A stretch of 64,000 bases of DNA from Carnobacterium funditum DSM 5970 (GTDB lineage Bacteria; Bacillota; Bacilli; Lactobacillales; Carnobacteriaceae), in the NCBI RefSeq assembly GCF_000744185.1, contig NZ_JQLL01000001.1:1240001-1304000 (forward strand). The letters run 5' to 3'. Below are positions 59,002 to 64,000 of the stretch, in pieces. A program made the translations under genes and the position numbers. The number at the start of each line of letters is the position of its first letter. The stretch's first letter is position 1. A model generated the notes under the pieces. That model was not told where the DNA came from. It made no database searches and saw nothing but the letters and a program-made list of their open reading frames with translations.

Positions 59002-60048
59002 ATGCGCTCAGAGCAATCAAAAGAACAAAAGAAAAAGAAAAAAATTTATACTATCTTAATTATCTTAGCCATTCTTATTTTAGCCGGTTCCGTTTATGTA
59101 ACGTATCTTTTTCTTTCAGCCAATGACTTTTTAAATTCCATCCAAGGAAATGATTTACCTGAAACGTCTATGAATGCCGATGAAAATATTGTTTTAACCA
59201 ACAAAGATCCCTTCTCTGTTTTACTTCTTGGTGTTGATAAACGTCCAGGCGACACAGGCCGTGCTGATTCTATCATGGTTGCTACCATTAACCCAGAAAC
59301 TGAAGATGTTCGTTTGCTTTCTATCCCACGCGATACACGTGTCACTTTACCAAGTGGTAAAATTGACAAAATCAATGCTAGTTATGCTTATGGCGGGATT
59401 CCATTGACTGTTGAAACAGTTGAGAACCTCTTACAAATCCCTATCCATTATTATGCTCAAATTAATATGCAAGGACTTGTTGTTTTAGTTAATGCTTTAG
59501 GAGGTATCACAATTGATTCACCTCTAGAGTTTGATGTTCAAGATATCAACGATACTGAAGGAGAAATTCATATCGATAAAGGCATCCAGAAACTAGACGG
59601 TGATCAAGCTTTAGGCTATGCAAGAATGCGCTACGATGATCCAGCAGGCGATTGGGGAAGACAAGAACGCCAACGTGAAGTTGTGACCGAGATTATTGAC
59701 GAAACGATTTCGATTAAAAGTCTGACAAACTTTAGTAAAATTTTTAAAGCTGTTGGACCGAATGTGAAGACAAACTTTAATAGTCGTGATTTATGGGCTA
59801 TTGCAACGAATTACACCAATGCTGCAAGTAACATCGAAACCTTGCAACTGGAAGGTGAGGAAGCCTATGAATACTTTCCTTCCTACGGACAAGATGTATT
59901 TGTTTGGAAGCCAGATGAAACTAAACTCTTTCAGTTAAAACAAGAACTTAGAGAACACTTAAATTTAAATCAGAACAATCAAAATGATTCGTCTGATTTA
60001 GATTCTAGTTCAGATAACTTGATTTCTAGTTCAGATTATCTTCCTTAA
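59002..60048 (+). CDS. LytR-CpsA-Psr (LCP) family wall-polymer transferase 2
   Basis: The 348-residue second LCP protein of the window has a Lys-rich start (QSKEQKKKKKIYT), one transmembrane helix (about 14-36), and an LCP domain with VLLLGVDKRPGDTGRADSIM, SIPRDTRVTLP and LGYARMRYDDPAGDWGRQERQ. It ends in a low-complexity Asn/Asp/Ser tail (QNNQNDSSDLDSSSDN). AGGAGAAAAATC precedes the ATG. It is clearly diverged from LCP 1 rather than a recent copy. Confidence 0.93.
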   Translation: MRSEQSKEQKKKKKIYTILIILAILILAGSVYVTYLFLSANDFLNSIQGNDLPETSMNADENIVLTNKDPFSVLLLGVDKRPGDTGRADSIMVATINPETEDVRLLSIPRDTRVTLPSGKIDKINASYAYGGIPLTVETVENLLQIPIHYYAQINMQGLVVLVNALGGITIDSPLEFDVQDINDTEGEIHIDKGIQKLDGDQALGYARMRYDDPAGDWGRQERQREVVTEIIDETISIKSLTNFSKIFKAVGPNVKTNFNSRDLWAIATNYTNAASNIETLQLEGEEAYEYFPSYGQDVFVWKPDETKLFQLKQELREHLNLNQNNQNDSSDLDSSSDNLISSSDYLP

Positions 60049-60069
60049 TTATCTCGTTTAATAATAAGA

Positions 60070-60101
60070 AAGCCGATCAACAATTTCTGTTGACCGGCTT
60101 T
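60070..60101. terminator. Bidirectional terminator between LCP 2 and nagR
   Basis: AAAGCCGATCAAC and GTTGACCGGCTTT (one mismatch) form a stem with a 7-base loop and T-rich sequence following on the plus strand. Confidence 0.82.
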
Positions 60102-60118
60102 TTTTACTTTTAAATGGA

Positions 60119-60832
60119 TTATTGGTTTTTTTCAAGGTAAAATTCAAACCGTTCGCCAGAATATTGTGTTCTAACATACTCAAATGGCGTACCTTCTGTT
60201 GAATAACTAATTTGTTTTAACCTTAAAATAGCATCTCCACGTTTGATATCTAAATAATCGGCAATTTTCTCTGAAGCTTGCATAGCTGAAATAGTTTGTT
60301 CAGCATGTCCTACATGCACTCCCTTTTCACTCTCTAGTGCTTTATAAAGTGAGCGAGTAATCTCTATCTTGCTTAGATTACCAATCAAATCATATGGAAT
60401 GGTTGCTACTTCAAAACAAATAGGAACCTCATCCGCATAGCGAATCCTCTCCATACGTAAAACGGGTGTTTCTTCAGGTAGCGTTAGTTTCTCGGCTTCA
60501 CTTAAGCTAGCTGGCTTAACATGGTATGAAATGGTTTTACTCGTTGGCGTTTTGCCTTGCGATAACATAATATCTGTGAAACTAGCGACTCCAACCATCA
60601 ATTCTTGAACTTTTTTACTAGATACATACGTTCCAGAACCTACTTTTCGTTCTAAAATCCCTTCATCCACCAATGTTTGAACTGCCTGTCTTAATGTCAT
60701 CCGACTAACGTTAAATTGAAGAGCAAGATCTCTTTCAGAAGGAATCCGTTCGCCAATTTTCCAGACACCTTCTTCAATATCCTTGCGCAATTGATTGTGA
60801 ATTTGAATGTAGATTGGTGTTTCCTTCCCCAT
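60119..60832 (-). CDS. nagR: GntR/HutC-family repressor of amino-sugar genes (NagR)
   Basis: The 237-residue regulator has an N-terminal GntR winged helix (PIYIQIHNQLRKDIEEG, ERIPSERDLALQFNVSRMTLRQAVQTLVDEGIL) and a C-terminal UTRA ligand domain. The B. subtilis homolog (YvoA) is released from DNA by glucosamine or N-acetylglucosamine 6-phosphate. It lies 18 bases after nagB in a nagA-nagB-nagR operon whose promoter carries a matching operator, so it should be autoregulated. Confidence 0.93.
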   Translation of the reverse strand: MGKETPIYIQIHNQLRKDIEEGVWKIGERIPSERDLALQFNVSRMTLRQAVQTLVDEGILERKVGSGTYVSSKKVQELMVGVASFTDIMLSQGKTPTSKTISYHVKPASLSEAEKLTLPEETPVLRMERIRYADEVPICFEVATIPYDLIGNLSKIEITRSLYKALESEKGVHVGHAEQTISAMQASEKIADYLDIKRGDAILRLKQISYSTEGTPFEYVRTQYSGERFEFYLEKNQ

Positions 60833-60849
60833 CCTCTTCCCCCTATTTG

Positions 60850-61548
60850 TTAAATTAATTTTGCTGCTGCTTCATCCATGATGACTACTACGTTTGGATG
60901 TTGTTGCAAAACGCTTCCCGGCACATCAGTCGTAATAGGTCCTTCAAGTGTTTTTTTAATGGCTTCTGCTTTTTCTTCACCAAATACCATCAAAATAATT
61001 TCCTTAGCAGATAGAATACTTTTAATTCCCATTGAGTAAGCATAACGCGGTACTTCTTCTGCTTTTTCAAAATTACGTTTGTTAGATGCAATTGTTGATT
61101 CAGTTAAAGATACTTTACGAGTTGTTGAATCAAATGACGTTCCCGGTTCATTAAACCCAATATGACCATTTGTTCCGATTCCTAAAATTTGAATATCAAT
61201 AGGGTGCTCATCAATAATTTTGTCGTAACGAGCTGGTTCAGTTTCTTCGTCTGCTAAGCCATCAGGAATAAAGGTCTCTTTAAATGGTTTTTTTGAAAAA
61301 AGTTGTTCTTGCATGAAATAATGGTAGCTTTGATCGTTATCTGCAGATAAACCGAAGTATTCATCTAAATTAATGGCTGTCATATGACCGAAATCTAGGT
61401 CGCTTTCAGTCATTTCTTTGTATAATGCTATTGGTGTACTGCCCGTCGCTAAACCTAAAACTTTCGTTTCTTGTCGCATGCCTTCTTTAATTAATTCAAA
61501 TGCTTTCTTTCCACCTTCAATATTATCTTTCACAATGATTTTTTCCAT
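60850..61548 (-). CDS. nagB: Glucosamine-6-phosphate deaminase
   Basis: Converts glucosamine 6-phosphate to fructose 6-phosphate and ammonia, passing amino sugars to glycolysis. The 232-residue protein, the shorter Gram-positive form, has LGLATGSTPIALYKEM, INLDEYFGL with the catalytic Asp, and LGIGTNGHIGFNEPG. It lies 26 bases after nagA. Confidence 0.97.
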   Translation of the reverse strand: MEKIIVKDNIEGGKKAFELIKEGMRQETKVLGLATGSTPIALYKEMTESDLDFGHMTAINLDEYFGLSADNDQSYHYFMQEQLFSKKPFKETFIPDGLADEETEPARYDKIIDEHPIDIQILGIGTNGHIGFNEPGTSFDSTTRKVSLTESTIASNKRNFEKAEEVPRYAYSMGIKSILSAKEIILMVFGEEKAEAIKKTLEGPITTDVPGSVLQQHPNVVVIMDEAAAKLI

Positions 61549-61573
61549 GTATCTAACCGCCTTATTTTAATTA

Positions 61574-62701
61574 TTAAACCCATTCACCGAAACTAATGGT
61601 TTCTTCAAGATCTAAATCTTGATTGAAAAGAACCATATCAGCATCTTTACCTATCTCAAGCGTACCTTTTTTAGTTAATCCAAATTCTTTTGCTTGGTTA
61701 ACAGAACTCATTTTAACCGCATCTGCAATACCACAACCAGTGAAGGCCATCATGTTCTTAAATGCATCTTGGAATTCCAAAACACTACCAGCTAGCGTTC
61801 CGTCTGCTAGACGAGCCTGTTTGTCTTCAACAAAAACTTTTTGACCACCTAATTCGCTTTCACCATCAGGCATGCCTTTAGCGCGCATAGAATCAGTAAT
61901 CAACTCAATATGATCTGGTCCGAGAATTTGGTAAGCTACATTAACCATGTCAGGTACAATATGGTATCCATCAACAATCATTTCAGAATACAATTTTGCT
62001 AAAAAGGCATGACCCGTAACTCCTGGTTCGCGGTGATGCAGTCCTCTTTGAGCGTTATATAAATGAGTGACATGCGAAGCTTTAGAATCCATTAACTGTG
62101 CGCGAGTAGCATTGCTGTGGCCCACTGATAACACGATATTGTTAGCCACACAATATTTTTCAAATGCTGTTGCATCACTTGTTTCTGGTGCATACGTAAC
62201 TAAACGAATCATACCGCCGCTCAAGTCATTCCATTTGCGCATCACTTTTGCATCTGGCGTTTCAATATATTTTTCTGGTTGTGCACCTTTAAATACCACT
62301 GATACAAACGGTCCTTCAAGATGGATACCTTGAATAACAGGATTTTTTTTAGCAGCATTTCTAATGGCTACAATAGCATTTTCAATGTTCTCATATGATT
62401 GAGTCATCGTTGTAGCAAAATAAGAGGTAACCCCTTCTTTTTGCATTTTATGAACCATTTGATTGATTTCTTCTGAGTTCCCATCCATACTATCCCAGCT
62501 ATAACCACCATGGCTATGCACATCAATGAAACCAGGAACAATTATTTTACCTGCTGCGTCGATGATGGTATCTTCTTCTTTTTCTTTAAAGTTTGTCATT
62601 TCACCAATGGATAAGATTGCTTTATCAAAGCGTATGAACCCAGATTCAATTTTTTCTTTACCAGTATAAATAGTTGCATTTATCAATACAGATGTTTTCA
62701 T
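61574..62701 (-). CDS. nagA: N-acetylglucosamine-6-phosphate deacetylase
   Basis: Removes acetate from GlcNAc-6-phosphate, making the NagB substrate. The 375-residue amidohydrolase has the metal motif VPGFIDVHSHGGYSWDSMD, IQGIHLEGPFVS with the metal-binding Glu, SVGHSNATRAQ, THLYNAQRGLHHREPG, and ELITDSMRAKG with the catalytic Asp. AAAGGAGAGG precedes the ATG. It is the first gene of the operon, directly behind a NagR-controlled promoter. Confidence 0.97.
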   Translation of the reverse strand: MKTSVLINATIYTGKEKIESGFIRFDKAILSIGEMTNFKEKEEDTIIDAAGKIIVPGFIDVHSHGGYSWDSMDGNSEEINQMVHKMQKEGVTSYFATTMTQSYENIENAIVAIRNAAKKNPVIQGIHLEGPFVSVVFKGAQPEKYIETPDAKVMRKWNDLSGGMIRLVTYAPETSDATAFEKYCVANNIVLSVGHSNATRAQLMDSKASHVTHLYNAQRGLHHREPGVTGHAFLAKLYSEMIVDGYHIVPDMVNVAYQILGPDHIELITDSMRAKGMPDGESELGGQKVFVEDKQARLADGTLAGSVLEFQDAFKNMMAFTGCGIADAVKMSSVNQAKEFGLTKKGTLEIGKDADMVLFNQDLDLEETISFGEWV

Positions 62702-62730
62702 TAAATCCTCTCCTTTGTCATTCCCTTATC

Positions 62731-62758
62731 ATTATAAATGGTATAGACCATATGTCAA
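62731..62758 (-). promoter_or_regulatory. nag operon promoter with NagR operator in the spacer
   Basis: On the minus strand TTGACA (62758-62753) and TATAAT (62736-62731), both perfect consensus, are 16 bases apart. The spacer contains ATGGTCTATACCAT (62751-62738), a near-perfect palindrome of the TGGTNTANACCA type bound by NagR/YvoA. Repressor here would block RNA polymerase directly. Confidence 0.85.
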
Positions 62759-62764
62759 TACTCT

Positions 62765-64000
62765 TTATTTACTCGAAAAAAAATTAGCTGTCTCAGCATG
62801 TCTATTGCCTATGGTTATATCGTATTGCAACAAATCGTACTCTTCAAGAAGCTGCTGGGTTTCTGAAGATAATTCTTCACGCTCCAATTTAGATTCTTGT
62901 TCTCCTGTTTCAATATACATTCCTTTTTCAAAAGCAGGTAAATTGGCTTCGAGTGTCATTAGAAAAGCATAATAAGGCGAAACTGGACTATTCGCTAACT
63001 CTAATACATGATTCATAAAGTAGATAGGACTGATCGTTCCTAAAGACTCTTGTTTTTCTTTTTCAGATGAAAATATCAGCAACGGTGTTTGGTGCATCGC
63101 TACTTTTCCATTAACTGTTACAACTTCTTCACCATAAAAGCTTGGAAGATGGTCTCCCCAAAAGACAACGATGCTTTTCTCTTCTTGTGTTGTTAGTTCT
63201 TCTAAAAATTGATTTAATGCTTTATCACTATAAGATAAGCCTTGGAAATAATTGGCTGCTTCAAGATCATCTGCTGTCCCCTCAGCAGTAAATGTTGTTT
63301 CCGGATAGAAATCCGTGTAGGGCATATGATTTTGCATCGTAACTAAATGAACAAAGTCGGTTTCATCAGTTTCTTCCAGTTTTAAAAGCACTTCTTGATA
63401 GGCGGAATGATCAGAAATATAAGGACTCTCTTCAAGTGTATCGGCGTATGTCATTGTCTTCTCATCTAGAAAAGTGTCAAATCCTAACTCCTGATAGACT
63501 TGTTTACGCTTATACATCGACGTATTGTAAGGATGAATCGCTGTAGCAGAGTATCCTGCATCTTTAAAGTAAGAAACAGCCGATGGGAAATGATTCATCA
63601 GAGAAGGTATTTGTGTGTAAGGAGTGCTCAAATTAGATGCAAAAGGCTCCATAGATAAACCAGTCAAAGCCTCAAATTCAATATTAGCTGTACCACCACC
63701 ATATCCTTCAGATAATATTTCCCCACTTTTATTTTTTTCCATTCGTTGTCTAAGAATCGGCATAGGATCTTTAGACACTTTTACGTCTATTAACTTTGTT
63801 GGATCTGAAAAACTTTCACTCATCACATAGATAACATTCGTATCTTTTAATGATTTTGACCGTGTTTCATTAATTTTTTTTGCCTTCTCTTCATACTTCA
63901 ATAGCAATTGATTCATTTTTTCTGTTGAATATTTCTCCGGCTTTTCCATTGGAGTAACGTTTAAATTGTATAAAAACCCCCCTACAAAGCCATTATTGTA
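62765..64000 (-). CDS. LTA-synthase-family sulfatase, C-terminal part (runs off window)
   Basis: The frame stays open to the window edge (YNNGFVGGFLYNLNVTPMEKPE), so the Met at 63949 is internal and the membrane part lies beyond. The visible 411 residues are the extracellular alkaline-phosphatase-like domain: NVIYVMSESFSDP with a metal Glu, GYGGGTANIEFEAL with the catalytic Thr, and VVFWGDHLPSFYG with Asp and His. Family members polymerise glycerol phosphate from phosphatidylglycerol (LtaS) or move phospholipid head groups. It need not be the main LtaS. The stop lies just upstream of the nag promoter. Confidence 0.88.
   Translation of the reverse strand, partial: YNNGFVGGFLYNLNVTPMEKPEKYSTEKMNQLLLKYEEKAKKINETRSKSLKDTNVIYVMSESFSDPTKLIDVKVSKDPMPILRQRMEKNKSGEILSEGYGGGTANIEFEALTGLSMEPFASNLSTPYTQIPSLMNHFPSAVSYFKDAGYSATAIHPYNTSMYKRKQVYQELGFDTFLDEKTMTYADTLEESPYISDHSAYQEVLLKLEETDETDFVHLVTMQNHMPYTDFYPETTFTAEGTADDLEAANYFQGLSYSDKALNQFLEELTTQEEKSIVVFWGDHLPSFYGEEVVTVNGKVAMHQTPLLIFSSEKEKQESLGTISPIYFMNHVLELANSPVSPYYAFLMTLEANLPAFEKGMYIETGEQESKLEREELSSETQQLLEEYDLLQYDITIGNRHAETANFFSSK

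Overview
The window is low-GC Gram-positive chromosomal DNA, almost certainly from a Lactobacillales bacterium. Gene content and order fit the Carnobacteriaceae (Carnobacterium or a close relative); that is inference from synteny and composition, not a database match. Nearly everything is on the minus strand. Clear exceptions are rpoN, a YigZ-family gene, two LCP (LytR-type) genes and one decayed DUF898-like gene. There are no insertion sequences, prophage genes, CRISPR arrays or rRNAs; one tRNA gene is present.

Layout. 1-3.9 kb: 5' end of serC, an orphan mannose-class PTS EIIB and a LevR/ManR-type sigma-54 activator. 4-11.4 kb: the central glycolytic cluster cggR-gap-pgk-tpiA-gpmI-eno, with a terminator-like hairpin inside it after gap and a separate eno promoter. 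11.6-13.2 kb: a heliorhodopsin gene (the most unusual gene here) and a cytoplasmic DsbA-like thiol oxidoreductase. 13.5-16.4 kb: clpP under a CtsR box, a DUF898-like pseudogene, tRNA-Arg(CCG) and rpoN. 16.4-26.9 kb: whiA-yvcK-rapZ, pgcA, trxB, a TPR protein, galU, gpsA, lgt and hprK. 27-34 kb: yvlBCD-type envelope-stress operon, uvrA, a YfbR-like nucleotidase and an ArsR-family regulator. 34-43 kb: pstSCAB1B2-phoU with PhoP boxes, a decayed remnant of a second pst operon (pstS'-pstB'-phoU'), and phoPR. 43-55 kb: a MinJ-like PDZ protein, a PcsB-like peptidoglycan hydrolase, ftsEX, prfB with its programmed +1 frameshift, secA, hpf, comFA-comFC and degV. 56-64 kb: YigZ, two LCP ligases around tagO, nagA-nagB-nagR under a NagR operator, and a partial LTA-synthase-family sulfatase.

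How it fits together. Carbon flow and its control are dense here: glycolysis, HPr kinase, CggR, RapZ/YvcK, LevR with sigma-54, amino-sugar catabolism and the UDP-glucose/teichoic-acid supply. A second theme is envelope growth and division (FtsEX, PcsB-like hydrolase, PDZ protein, TagO, LCP, Lgt, SecA). A third is phosphate sensing, where a current operon sits beside the wreckage of an older copy. The heliorhodopsin is monocistronic by its flanking terminators, has an unusual upstream region (20-bp palindrome, 24-bp-spaced direct repeats) and has no retinal-biosynthesis gene nearby.
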